Shown: positions 55,823-64,000 of the stretch, piece by piece
How positions within the stretch are numbered: position 1 is the stretch's first letter
Layout of the letters: each line of letters opens with the position of its first letter
Origin: Kitasatospora paranensis
Lineage (GTDB): Bacteria > Actinomycetota > Actinomycetes > Streptomycetales > Streptomycetaceae
Length of the DNA stretch: 64,000 bases
Assembly (NCBI RefSeq): GCF_039544005.1
Contig: NZ_BAABKV010000001.1
Location: 1,302,001 to 1,366,000, forward strand
Direction: 5' to 3'
Translations under genes and position numbers: made by a program
The notes under the pieces: generated by a model
The model's database searches: none
What the model was told of the DNA's origin: nothing
What the model saw: the letters and a program-made list of their open reading frames with translations, nothing else

Positions 55823-57424
55823 GTGAGCCCCACCTCCTCTTCGCGCCGCCGCACCCTCACGGCCGGCGCCCTGGCAGCGACCTGTGCCCTGGTCGCCGCC
55901 GGAGTGCAGTTCTCCGCCGCCACCGCCACCGCCGTCCCGGGCCGGGACTCCGCGATCGCCAAGGCCAAGGCCAACGTCTCCCGCAACGCCGCGCTCTTCG
56001 GCTTCGGCGCCGGGCAGGACCTGCAGGTCAAGGACGTCGTCATCGACGCGGACGGCACCCAGCACGTCCGCTTCGACCGCACCTACCGGGGCCTGCCGGT
56101 GATCGGCGGCGACCTCGTCGTGCACCAGGACGCCCGCGGCCGGCTCACGGACTCCTCCCGCGCCGGCGGCCACAACCCCACCGTGAAGTCCACCGTCCCG
56201 AACGTGCCCGCCCGGACCACCGCCGCCAAGGCGCTGGCCGCCGCACCCGGCATCTCCGCCGCCACCTCCGAGCCCCAGCTGGTCGTCTGGGCCGCCGACG
56301 GCACCGCCCGGCTGGCCTGGCAGACGACCGTGAGCGGCCTCGGCAAGCAGGGCCAGCCCTCGGGCCGGGTCGTCGTCACCGACGCCACCACCGGCGAGCA
56401 GATCGAGCAGTTCGACGCGGAGCACGAGGCCACCGGCACCGGCCACTCCGAGTACACCGGCGACGTCGCGCTCGGCACCACCCTGCAGTCCAACGGTCAG
56501 TACGCCCTCATCGACCCCGTCCGCGGCCACACCACCAAGGACGCCCACAACATCTCCTCCAGCGCCGTGAAGGCGAGCTCCGGCACCCTCTACACCGACG
56601 CCGACGACATCTGGGGCGACGGGAAGAAGTTCTCCACCGACCGCGCCACCGCCGCCGTCGACGCACACGCCAACACCGCCTGGACGTACGACTACTACAA
56701 GAACACCTTCGGCCGGAACGGCATCAAGAACGACGGCAAGGGCGCCACCGTCTTCGTGCACGTCGGCACCAACTGGGACAACGCCCAGTGGTCCGACGCC
56801 TGCTTCTGCATGATGACCGGCGACGGGAACGGCACCACCGACCCCGAGCAGGTCGACCTCGACACCATGGGCCACGAGATGACCCACGGCGTCACCAGCG
56901 CGACCGCCAACCTCCGCTACAGCGGCGAGTCCGGCGGCCTCAACGAGTCGACCAGCGACATCTTCGGCACCATGGTCGAGTGGTACGCCAACAGCAGCGT
57001 CGACACCCCCGACTACCTGTTCAGCGACCAGTCCACCCCGCCGTGGCTGCGCCGCTTCGACAAGCCGTCGCTGGACGGGAGTTCGGCCGACTGCTGGACG
57101 AAGAAGGTCGCGCAGCTGGACGTGCACAACTCCTCGGGCGTGGGCAACCACTGGTTCTACCTGGCCAGTGAGGGCAGCGGCAGCAAGACCATCAACGGCG
57201 TCGCCTACAACAGCCCGACCTGCAACGGCTCCACGGTGACCGGCATCGGCAACCAGAAGGTCGCCAAGATCTGGTACCGGGCGCTGACCGTCTACATGAC
57301 GTCCACCACCAACTACAAGGGCGCCCGCGCCGCGTCGCTGAGCGCCGCCAAGGACCTCTACGGCACCGGCAGCGCCGAGTACAACGCGATCGCGGCGGCC
57401 TGGAGCGCGGTCAGCGTCTCCTGA
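55823..57424 (+). CDS. Secreted M4-family neutral metalloprotease (thermolysin-like)
   Basis: From GTG 55823 the 533-residue preproprotein has a signal peptide (SRRRTLTAGALAATCALVAA), an FTP/PepSY propeptide, then the peptidase. The zinc site HEMTH lies near residue 351, the third ligand Glu in NESTSD about 22 residues later, and the catalytic His in DVHNSSGVGNHWFYL. A C-terminal M4 helical domain ends at VSVS. It digests extracellular protein. The GTG is preferred because GGAG is six bases upstream and the signal peptide begins there. Confidence 0.93.
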   Translation: MSPTSSSRRRTLTAGALAATCALVAAGVQFSAATATAVPGRDSAIAKAKANVSRNAALFGFGAGQDLQVKDVVIDADGTQHVRFDRTYRGLPVIGGDLVVHQDARGRLTDSSRAGGHNPTVKSTVPNVPARTTAAKALAAAPGISAATSEPQLVVWAADGTARLAWQTTVSGLGKQGQPSGRVVVTDATTGEQIEQFDAEHEATGTGHSEYTGDVALGTTLQSNGQYALIDPVRGHTTKDAHNISSSAVKASSGTLYTDADDIWGDGKKFSTDRATAAVDAHANTAWTYDYYKNTFGRNGIKNDGKGATVFVHVGTNWDNAQWSDACFCMMTGDGNGTTDPEQVDLDTMGHEMTHGVTSATANLRYSGESGGLNESTSDIFGTMVEWYANSSVDTPDYLFSDQSTPPWLRRFDKPSLDGSSADCWTKKVAQLDVHNSSGVGNHWFYLASEGSGSKTINGVAYNSPTCNGSTVTGIGNQKVAKIWYRALTVYMTSTTNYKGARAASLSAAKDLYGTGSAEYNAIAAAWSAVSVS

Positions 57425-57504
57425 CCCACCGACCACCGGGCGGCGGCCTGTCACGGCACTGTGCCGCCGCCCGGTCACCACGTCCGCCCCGTGGGAAGGC
57501 ACGA

Positions 57505-57540
57505 CCGGGCGGCCCGAGCCGGAGGGCTCGGGCCGCCCGG
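57505..57540. terminator. Bidirectional hairpin between protease and ABC importer
   Basis: CCGGGCGGCCCGAGCC (57505-57520), GGAG loop, and its perfect complement (57525-57540). It is between convergent transcripts and should end both. Confidence 0.85.
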
Positions 57541-57553
57541 TCCGGGGCCGTCC

Positions 57554-58606
57554 CTACTTGGCCTTCTGCACGAACTCGTCGGTGTAGGTCTTCGTCAGGT
57601 CGACGGTGTGGCCCTTGACCGTCGGGTCGAAGGCCGACAGCACGTTGAGCACCGTCTGCGGGCCCTCCGCAGGCATCAGGCCGTCCGGGGAGTACATGCT
57701 CTTCTCGTTCTCCAGGGCCTTGACGTAGACGTCCTTGCCGACACCGGCGTAGTAGTCGGCGGGCATCTTCTCGGTGATCTCGGCGGGAGTGTGGCCCTGG
57801 ATCCACTTGAGCGTCTGGACGAAGGCGTTGGCGAGCTTCTGGACCGCCTCCGGGTTCTTCTTGACGTAGTCGGTGGTCAGGTAGAGGCAGGAGGACGGGT
57901 AGGTGCCGCCGAGCGCCGCCTTCGCCCCCTCCGCCGTCCGCATGTCGATCAAGGGCTTGGCCAGGCCCTTCTGCATCAGCATGGAGATCGTCGGCTCGGT
58001 GGTCATGCCGGCGTCGATCTGCTTGTTCTGCATGGCGGCGACGAAGGTGGAGCCGGCGCCGACCGCGATCGAGGTGGCCTGGCCCGCCTGCACGCCGTTC
58101 TTCGACTCCAGGTACTGGGTCAGGAAGTTGGTGGAGGAACCCAGCCCGGTGACGCCGAGGTGGCGGCCCTTGAAGTCGGCCGGCGACTTCACGGCATCGG
58201 CCAGGTCGGTGCGGACCATCTCGACCTCGCCCGGGGCCTGCAGGAGCTGCACGACGGACTCGGTGGACTTGCCCTTGGACTGCAGGTCGATGTTGTGGTC
58301 GTAGAAGCCCACCACCGCGTCGACCTGGCCGGCGAGCATGGCCGTCTCGGCGTCGACGCCCGCGGGCTCGTCGGACAGCTGGGCCTCGATCCCCTGCGCC
58401 TTGAAGAAGCCGAGGTTCTGGGCGAGCATCACGGGCAGGTAGATCTGCTTGTTGAGGCCGCCGACCATGATCTTGACGGTGATGTCACCGCCGGCGTTCT
58501 TGGCGGCGGGCTTGGCGCTGCCGCCGCCGCTGCCGCAGGCGGTCAGGGACAGGGCCAGGGTGGTGGCGGCGACCACGGCGAGGGTGGATCTCTTGGCCAG
58601 CGACAT
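57554..58606 (-). CDS. ABC substrate-binding lipoprotein, NitT/TauT (SsuA/THI5-like) family
   Basis: The 350-residue protein starts MSLAKRSTLAVVAATTLALS with lipobox LTAC at Cys24. The NMT1-like domain reads IYLPVMLAQNLGFFKAQGIEA, VGFYDHNIDLQSKG, HLGVTGLGSSTNFLTQYL and GAGSTFVAAMQNKQIDAGMTTEP. This family binds sulphonates, nitrate or thiamine-precursor pyrimidines; the ligand is not fixed by sequence. Last gene of the three-gene importer. Confidence 0.88.
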   Translation of the reverse strand: MSLAKRSTLAVVAATTLALSLTACGSGGGSAKPAAKNAGGDITVKIMVGGLNKQIYLPVMLAQNLGFFKAQGIEAQLSDEPAGVDAETAMLAGQVDAVVGFYDHNIDLQSKGKSTESVVQLLQAPGEVEMVRTDLADAVKSPADFKGRHLGVTGLGSSTNFLTQYLESKNGVQAGQATSIAVGAGSTFVAAMQNKQIDAGMTTEPTISMLMQKGLAKPLIDMRTAEGAKAALGGTYPSSCLYLTTDYVKKNPEAVQKLANAFVQTLKWIQGHTPAEITEKMPADYYAGVGKDVYVKALENEKSMYSPDGLMPAEGPQTVLNVLSAFDPTVKGHTVDLTKTYTDEFVQKAK

Positions 58607-58654
58607 TGCCGGTCTCCTTCTGGGGTGGGGGAGGGAACTGCGGTGGGGGTCTGG

Positions 58655-59581
58655 TCAGATGGATGCGGCGTCGGCGCCGGACCGGGCGGGACGCCAGCGC
58701 AGCACGCGCTTCTCGAACCGGGTCACCAGCCATTCCGCGAGCAGGGCGAGGACGGCGATGATCACGGTGCCGGCGTAGATGCCGTTGGCGTTGAACGATC
58801 CCTGTGCCTGGGCGATCAGCTGGCCGAGGCCGTACTGGGCGCCGAGGATCTCGCCGACGATGGCGCCGATCAGGGCGAAGCCGAACGCGGAGTGCAGCGA
58901 GGCGATGATCCAGGTCATCGCGGAGGGCAGCACCACCTGGGTGGTGACCCGCCACGGGGACGCGCCGAGGATCCGGGCGTTGGAGATGAGGTTCTGGTCG
59001 ACCTCGCGGGTGCCCTGGAAGGCGTTGAAGAAGACCGAGAAGAAGACCAGCACGGTGGCCAGCGCGATCTTGCCGGACGGGCCGAGCCCGAACCAGATGA
59101 TGAAGATCGAGCCGAGCACGATGCGGGGGATGGAGTTGGAGGCCTTGATGAAGGGGGCCGCGATGTCGGCCAGGGCCTGGAGCCGGCCGAGCGCGATGCC
59201 GAGGACGACGCCGGCCCCGGTGCCGATCAGGAAGCCGAAGACGGTCTCCTGCATGGTCACGCCGATGTTCCGCCAGATCGATCCGGTCGCCGTGCCCTCG
59301 GTGAACCAGACCCGCAGCTGCTCGGCGACGCCGCTCGGCGAACCGTAGGTGAAGGTGTCCAGCCAGCCCTGGCCGGCGCCGAGCTGCCAGGCGCCGAGCA
59401 CCAGCACGACCAGCGCGGCCTGGGCGGCGAGGACGAGCAGCCGGCGCCGGCGCACCCGGGCCCTGGCGGCACGGAGCAGCGCGGTCTCCTCGGCCGGCCC
59501 TCCCGTTTTCGGTGTCATGGCGGGGCTCCCTGCGGAATGGTCGGTCGACGGCCGCACGGTGGCGGTCTGCAGGTCGGTCAT
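58655..59581 (-). CDS. ABC transporter permease, NitT/TauT family
   Basis: The 308-residue protein has six membrane segments and the EAA-type loop EVDQNLISNARILGASPWRVTTQVVLPSAM. Start ATG 59581 overlaps the stop of the ATPase gene (ATGA). An N-terminal cytoplasmic tail of about 50 residues precedes the first helix (LLVLAAQAALVVLVLGAW). Confidence 0.9.
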   Translation of the reverse strand: MTDLQTATVRPSTDHSAGSPAMTPKTGGPAEETALLRAARARVRRRRLLVLAAQAALVVLVLGAWQLGAGQGWLDTFTYGSPSGVAEQLRVWFTEGTATGSIWRNIGVTMQETVFGFLIGTGAGVVLGIALGRLQALADIAAPFIKASNSIPRIVLGSIFIIWFGLGPSGKIALATVLVFFSVFFNAFQGTREVDQNLISNARILGASPWRVTTQVVLPSAMTWIIASLHSAFGFALIGAIVGEILGAQYGLGQLIAQAQGSFNANGIYAGTVIIAVLALLAEWLVTRFEKRVLRWRPARSGADAASI

Positions 59582-60444
59582 CGGGTCGCTCCGGAGGGCT
59601 CGGCGTCGGCGGGGGCGGGCTCCGGAGTGGTACCGGCCGTGCGGGCGTAGGCGAGCTGCACCTCGTCGCGCAGGCTGTTCCAGATCTGCTCGTAGAGCTC
59701 GACGAAGCGCGGGTGGAAGCGGATCTCCTGGACCTTGCGCGGTCGCGGCAGGTCGATGCGGAAGGTGTCCTTGACGGTGGCCGGGCCGACCGTCAGCACC
59801 ACGACCTTGTCGGCCAGGGCGATGGCCTCCTCCAGGTCGTGGGTGACGAAGACGACCGCGGGGCGGGTCAGTTCCCACAGCGCGAGCAGTTCGTCCTGGA
59901 CGATCTGCCGGGTCTGCACGTCCAGGGCGGAGAACGGCTCGTCCATGAGGAGGATCTCGGGCTCGTTGATCAGCGTCTGGGCGAGGGCGACGCGCTTGCG
60001 CATGCCGCCGGACAGCTGGTGCGGCAGCCGGTCCTCGAAGCCCGACAGGCCGACCCGGCGCAGCCAGTCGCGGGCCTTGGCGACGGCCTCCTTCTTGCCG
60101 GTGCCGCGGAAGATCGGCCCGGCGGCGACGTTGTCGAGCACCGACTTCCAGGGGAAGACGGCGTCGGTCTGGAACATGAAGCCGACCCGGGGGTCGATGC
60201 CCTCGACCGGCTGACCATGGATCAGGGTGCGGCCCTCACTGGCCGGCTCGAGGCCGGAGATCAGCGAGAGGGTGGTGGACTTCCCGCAGCCGGTCGGGCC
60301 GACCACGGCACAGAATTCGCCGGGCGCCACCGTCATGCCCAGTTCGCGCATCGCGGTGTATATCCCGCCCGACGGGGTGCGGAACCGCTTGGTCGCGCTG
60401 CGCAGCTCGATCGCCGGGATCGCGCCGCTGGATGTCTCGTTCAC
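59578..60444 (-). CDS. ABC transporter ATP-binding protein, NitT/TauT family
   Basis: From GTG 60444 the product has 288 residues with Walker A VVGPTGCGKSTTL, the Q-loop MFQTDAVFPW, signature HQLSGGMRKRVALAQ, Walker B EILLMDEPFSALD and the H-loop VFVTHDLEEA. It energises the importer encoded downstream. A GTG at 60453 is an alternative start. First gene of the importer operon, divergent from the CitA/DcuS-type system. Confidence 0.9.
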   Translation of the reverse strand: MNETSSGAIPAIELRSATKRFRTPSGGIYTAMRELGMTVAPGEFCAVVGPTGCGKSTTLSLISGLEPASEGRTLIHGQPVEGIDPRVGFMFQTDAVFPWKSVLDNVAAGPIFRGTGKKEAVAKARDWLRRVGLSGFEDRLPHQLSGGMRKRVALAQTLINEPEILLMDEPFSALDVQTRQIVQDELLALWELTRPAVVFVTHDLEEAIALADKVVVLTVGPATVKDTFRIDLPRPRKVQEIRFHPRFVELYEQIWNSLRDEVQLAYARTAGTTPEPAPADAEPSGATR

Positions 60445-60688
60445 TGCGTGCACCGCCTTGGGGCCGGGTCGTGCTGGTGGTCCGCCGGCACCCCTCGTTG
60501 TTCCGGGGTGTTTCGCGGTGATGTGAAGGTAGGACCGGGCGCAGGGGGCGGGAGTCTTGCGAACATTGCGCAGGTTCACCGCAATAACCAGGTTCTGCTC
60601 GTTCTGCTCACATTCACCGGGGTGGGCAAAACCCCTTCCGGCAGGCACAATCTCCCCGAGCACGGACCCGGGACGGAGGTGAGCACCG
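60445..60688. promoter_or_regulatory. Divergent promoter region of the importer and two-component genes
   Basis: This 244-base region is A/T-richer near 60540-60620. It contains a tandem direct repeat GTTCTGCTC (60592-60600 and 60601-60609). The response regulator encoded to the right is a likely binder, but no known consensus was matched. Confidence 0.4.
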
Positions 60689-62334
60689 ATGCTTCGACGC
60701 GGGCGCGGCCGGAAGCTCTCCGTCCGGATCCTGACCGGCCAGCTGGCGATCCTGGCCGTGACGAGCGTGATCGGCTTCGTCCTGCTCGCCCAGGCGCAGC
60801 GGGCGCAGCTGGACCGCGAGTACGAGCAGCGGGCGCTCGCCATCGCCGAGACGACGGCCGCCGATCCGCAGATCCGCAACGCCATGGAGTACGGCGGCGG
60901 CGGTGACGTGGTGCAGGCCATCGCCGGCCGGATCGAGGCCGCGTCGGGCGCGTCGTACGTGGTGGTGATCGATCTGCAGGGCATCCGCCACTCCCACCCG
61001 CACCCCGAGCTGATCGGCAGGGCGGTGGAGGAGCCTCTGGCGGTGCTCGGCGACCGGACCTGGGTCGGCATCAACCACGGCGCCACCGGGAGCTCCGCGA
61101 ACGGCAAGGCCCCCTGCACGGCCCGACCGGCGAGCTGGTCGGCGAGGTGTCGGTCGGCATCGCCGAGAAGGACGTCCTCGGACAGCTGCGCCGTGAACTG
61201 TCCGCCTTCGGTCTCTACCTGGGCAGCGCCCTGGCGGTCGGCGCCACCGCGTCCTACCTGCTCGCCCGCCGCCTGAAGCGGACGACGTTCGGCCTGGAGC
61301 TGGAGGAGATCGCCGGCCTGCTCCAGGATCGCGAGGCGATGCTGCACGGCATCAAGGAAGGTGTCCTCGCCTTCGATCCGCAGGGCCGGATCAGTGTCGT
61401 CAACGACGAGGCCCGCCGGCTGCTGGGGCTGGGCACCGCGCTGGGCAGCCGGATCGGCGACGTGCTGCCCGAGGGCCGGCTGCGCAGCGCGCTGGACGGC
61501 ACGCTGTCCGGGGTGGATCTGACCGTCCTGACGGACCATCACTGCCTGGCGGTCAACCGGATGCCGGTGGTGCTCCGCGGCCACGAGCTGGGCGCGGTCG
61601 TCACCGTCCGCGACCGGACGGAGCTGGTGGGCCTGCTGCGGGAGTTGGACTCCGTCCGCGGTCTCACCGATGCGCTGCGGGCTCAGCAGCACGAGTTCGC
61701 CAATCGGATGCACACCATGGCCGGGCTGCTCGAACTCGGCGAGCACGAGGCGGCGTTCGACTTCGCGGTGGAGCTGGGCCACGAGGCCGGCGCACTGGCC
61801 GAAGGCGTCCGCGAGCGGATCGGCAACCCGCTGATGGTCGGTCTGATCGTCGCCAAGACGACGGTTGCCGCGGAGCGCGGCGTGCGGATCGAACTCGACG
61901 GGGACTCCCGGCTGGGCGAGCATCCCGGGCATCTGCGGCGGCTACTGTCGATCGCGGGCAATCTGCTGGACAACGCGGTCGAGGCGGCCGGCAGCCCGGG
62001 CGTGGTGCGGCTCTCGCTCGTGGAGCGGCCGGAGGCGATCGTGCTGCGGGTCGCGGACTCGGGCCCCGGGATCCCGGCCGGCGCGGCCGCGTCGATCTTC
62101 GAGGACGGCTGGTCGACCAGCCCCGATCGCGGTACGGCGCGGCGGGGCCTGGGGCTCGCCCTGGTCCACCGCCTGGTGCAGCGGCACCAAGGGTCCATCA
62201 CGGTGAGCGACGGCCCGGGTGCGGTCTTCACGGTGACGCTGCCGCTGCCGGATCAGGACCCGGCGCCGCTCGGCACGCTCTTCACGTTGCCGCCGGTCGT
62301 CCTCGCAGGTTCGCGTTCGGAAGGGGCACCGTGA
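60689..62334 (+). CDS. CitA/DcuS-type sensor histidine kinase (frameshifted)
   Basis: Restoring one base in the C run at 61110-61114 gives about 548 residues. Two membrane helices flank a sensory domain (YVVVIDLQGIRHSHPHPELIG). A PAS domain follows (GVLAFDPQGRISVVNDEARRLLG). The phosphoacceptor His lies in LRAQQHEFANRMHTMAGLL and the ATPase has NLLDNAVEA, DSGPGIP and GLGLALV. It senses small carboxylates in known relatives. GGAGG precedes the ATG. Its stop overlaps the regulator start (GTGA). Confidence 0.9.
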
Positions 62335-63026
62335 TCAGAACCCTCGTGGTGGACGACGACTTCCGGGTCAACGCCATCCACCGTGCCTATGTGGGCCGGA
62401 TCCCCGGCTTCGAGGTCGTCGGCCGGGCCGATTCGGTCTCGACGGCGCTGAGTGCCGCCCGGGCGCTCGCGCCCGATCTGCTGCTGCTCGACGTCTTCCT
62501 GCCGGACGGCAGCGGGCTGGAGGTGCTGCGGCGGCTGCTCGCCGACGAGACCGGCGACCGCCCCGACGCACTGATGATCACCGCGGCCCGGGACGTGGGC
62601 ACGGTGCGCTCGGCGATGAAGCTCGGCGCGACGGGCTACCTGGTCAAGCCGTTCGGCTTCGCCGCCCTGGAGGAGCGCCTCGGCGCCTACCGGGAGCTGC
62701 GGGATCGGGTCGCGGCGCTCGACCCCGCCGCGGAGAACGGCCAGGCGGAGGTGGACGCGCTGTTCACCGCCGCGCGGCCGGCCGCGACCACCGCCCCGGC
62801 CAAGGGCCACTCCGCGCCGACGCTGTCCCTGGTCCTCGCGGCGGTGCGGGCCCAGGGCTGCGACCTGTCGGCCGCCCAGGTCGCCGAGCGGACGGGCATC
62901 TCCCGGGCCACGGCGCAGCGCTACCTCTCCTATCTGGCCAAGGAGGGACGGGTCCGCCTGGAGCTGCGCTACGGGACGACCGGCCGCCCCGAGCACCGCT
63001 ACCGGCCGACGTCGACCGAGGTCTGA
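62331..63026 (+). CDS. CitB/DcuR-type response regulator
   Basis: The 231-residue protein starts at GTG 62331. It has a receiver domain with acidic pocket DDD at residues 8-10, phosphoacceptor Asp54 in LLLDVFLPDGSG, and LVKPF. An output domain with helix-turn-helix (LSAAQVAERTGISRATAQRYLSYLAKEG) completes it. It is the partner of the kinase overlapping it. The neighbouring importer is a plausible target. Confidence 0.92.
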   Translation: MIRTLVVDDDFRVNAIHRAYVGRIPGFEVVGRADSVSTALSAARALAPDLLLLDVFLPDGSGLEVLRRLLADETGDRPDALMITAARDVGTVRSAMKLGATGYLVKPFGFAALEERLGAYRELRDRVAALDPAAENGQAEVDALFTAARPAATTAPAKGHSAPTLSLVLAAVRAQGCDLSAAQVAERTGISRATAQRYLSYLAKEGRVRLELRYGTTGRPEHRYRPTSTEV

Positions 63027-63042
63027 CGCCCGGCGGGCGCCG

Positions 63043-63064
63043 GTGTTCAGGTCGTGTTCAGGTC
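63043..63064. repeat. 11-base tandem direct repeat upstream of the membrane protein
   Basis: GTGTTCAGGTC occurs at 63043-63053 and 63054-63064, 21 bases before the start at 63086. Such 11-base direct repeats with GTTCA are typical of OmpR-type regulator boxes, but the rest of the PHO-box consensus is not matched. Confidence 0.7.
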
Positions 63065-63085
63065 CGGGGTGCGAGGCTCGCTCCC

Positions 63086-64000
63086 ATGGCTACCACTACG
63101 GAACGGCTCTCGGCAACGCCGGACGCCCGACGGATGCTGAACAAGGTTCCCGAGGTCACGATCTGGTTCTGGGTCATCAAGATCCTGTGCACCACAGTCG
63201 GCGAGAGCTTCGCCGACTGGATCAACATGACGCTCGGCGTCGGTCTGATCAACACCTCATTGATCTTCACCGCCGTCCTGGCCGGGGCGCTGGGCTGGCA
63301 GCTCGGCACCAAGCGCTACGTCCCGTTCGTGTACTGGCTCACCGTCGTGGTGCTGAGCGTGACCGGCACCCTGTACACCGACATCCTCACCGACAGCCAG
63401 GGCGTTCCCCTCGCGGTGAGCAGCAGCGCGTTCGCCGGCGTCCTCGCCGTCGTCTTCGGGATCTGGTACGCCCGCGAGCGGACGCTGTCGATCCACAGCA
63501 TCGTCACCCGTCCCCGTGAGCTCTTCTACTGGCTCGCCGTCCTGGTCACCTTCGCCCTCGGCACCGCGACCGGCGACTGGACCCTGGAGCTCACGGGCTG
63601 GACCCCGGGGGTCTCGGTGCTCCTTCCGCTGGGGCTGATCGCGGCGATCGTCGTCGGGTCGCGCCTCGGCGCCAGCCCGGTGCTCTCCTTCTGGCTGGCC
63701 TACATCCTCACCCGCCCCCTCGGCGCCAACCTGGGCGACTGGCTCGCCTCGCCCGGCAGCGACGGCGGCCTGGGCCTGGGCACCGCGGTGACCAGCGTCG
63801 TCTTCCTGGTCGCGATCCTCGCGACGGTCCTCTACCTCACCGGCAGCCGCAGCGACGTCATCGAGGCCCGTAACGCCGCCCCGGCCGCCCGGGCGGCGAA
63901 CCGGGTGCGTGAGCGGATCATGCTCGGCTACTACGCGGTCGTGGCGGTCGCCACCGCGGCACTGCTCGTCTGGGCCCACCAGCAGCCACACGCGGCCGTG
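63086..64000 (+). CDS. Multi-pass membrane protein of the COG4705 type (partial)
   Basis: From ATG 63086 an open frame runs to the window edge, 305 codons so far, with ten or so membrane helices. It shows repeated short motifs of the form TxGExxADW (TTVGESFADW, GTATGDW, GANLGDW), as in the uncharacterised membrane-anchored COG4705 family. Function unknown. It is separated from the response regulator by about 60 bases and an 11-base direct repeat. Confidence 0.75.
   Translation, partial: MATTTERLSATPDARRMLNKVPEVTIWFWVIKILCTTVGESFADWINMTLGVGLINTSLIFTAVLAGALGWQLGTKRYVPFVYWLTVVVLSVTGTLYTDILTDSQGVPLAVSSSAFAGVLAVVFGIWYARERTLSIHSIVTRPRELFYWLAVLVTFALGTATGDWTLELTGWTPGVSVLLPLGLIAAIVVGSRLGASPVLSFWLAYILTRPLGANLGDWLASPGSDGGLGLGTAVTSVVFLVAILATVLYLTGSRSDVIEARNAAPAARAANRVRERIMLGYYAVVAVATAALLVWAHQQPHAAV

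Noticed and set aside
63043..63064. PHO box for PhoP
   Set aside because: The 11-base period and GTTCA fit, but the following positions are GG where pyrimidines are expected, so I keep only the general direct-repeat call.

Overview
The window is high-GC (about 70-75 %), gene-dense DNA with strong third-position G/C bias, GTG/TTG starts and purine-rich ribosome sites. With the F420-type enzymes, biotin operon, ROK and SpoIIE-type regulators and M4 protease, this points to a filamentous actinomycete of the Streptomyces/Kitasatospora group; the genus cannot be fixed from sequence alone. No rRNA, tRNA or CRISPR array was seen.

Layout. 1-2.9 kb: AEC permease (partial) and Kup potassium transporter. 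2.9-8.1 kb: leftward pyrimidine/hydantoin catabolic operon (amidohydrolase, dihydropyrimidinase, F420-type oxidoreductase, a wrecked NCS1 permease copy with a hexanucleotide repeat, then a second NCS1 permease). 8.4-15.4 kb: DUF3516 helicase, a membrane-anchored protein and bioB-bioA-bioD. 15.5-25 kb: ArsR/SRPBCC, GNAT, methyltransferases, ROK, Rrf2/NmrA pair, GntR, exonuclease III and an HD-GYP/LuxR hybrid. 25.4-27.8 kb: a three-gene WxL-like surface-protein locus. 28.1-46 kb: an accessory region built of regulator/enzyme pairs (TetR, LysR, TetR, MarR, HxlR, several with clear inverted-repeat operators), with a ThDP enzyme, a deleted hotdog thioesterase, an FAD hydroxylase and a large STAND-type ATPase. 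44.2-48.6 kb: an insertion-sequence graveyard holding a decayed second copy of the STAND/FAD junction. 48.6-52.5 kb: a divergent glutamyl-tRNA synthetase, aldo/keto reductase and a class V aminotransferase. 52.7-64 kb: a sensor/PP2C phosphatase, secreted M4 protease, NitT/TauT-type ABC importer, a CitA/DcuS-type two-component system and a multi-pass membrane protein cut by the window end.

A dominant technical feature: 17 genes each need one to three single-base additions, all apparent losses of G or C and mostly in short G/C runs, to restore full-length family proteins (21 sites). No insertions were seen. This looks like systematic sequence error rather than gene decay, so I annotate these as CDS spanning the break and reserve pseudogene for remnants that have truly lost sequence.
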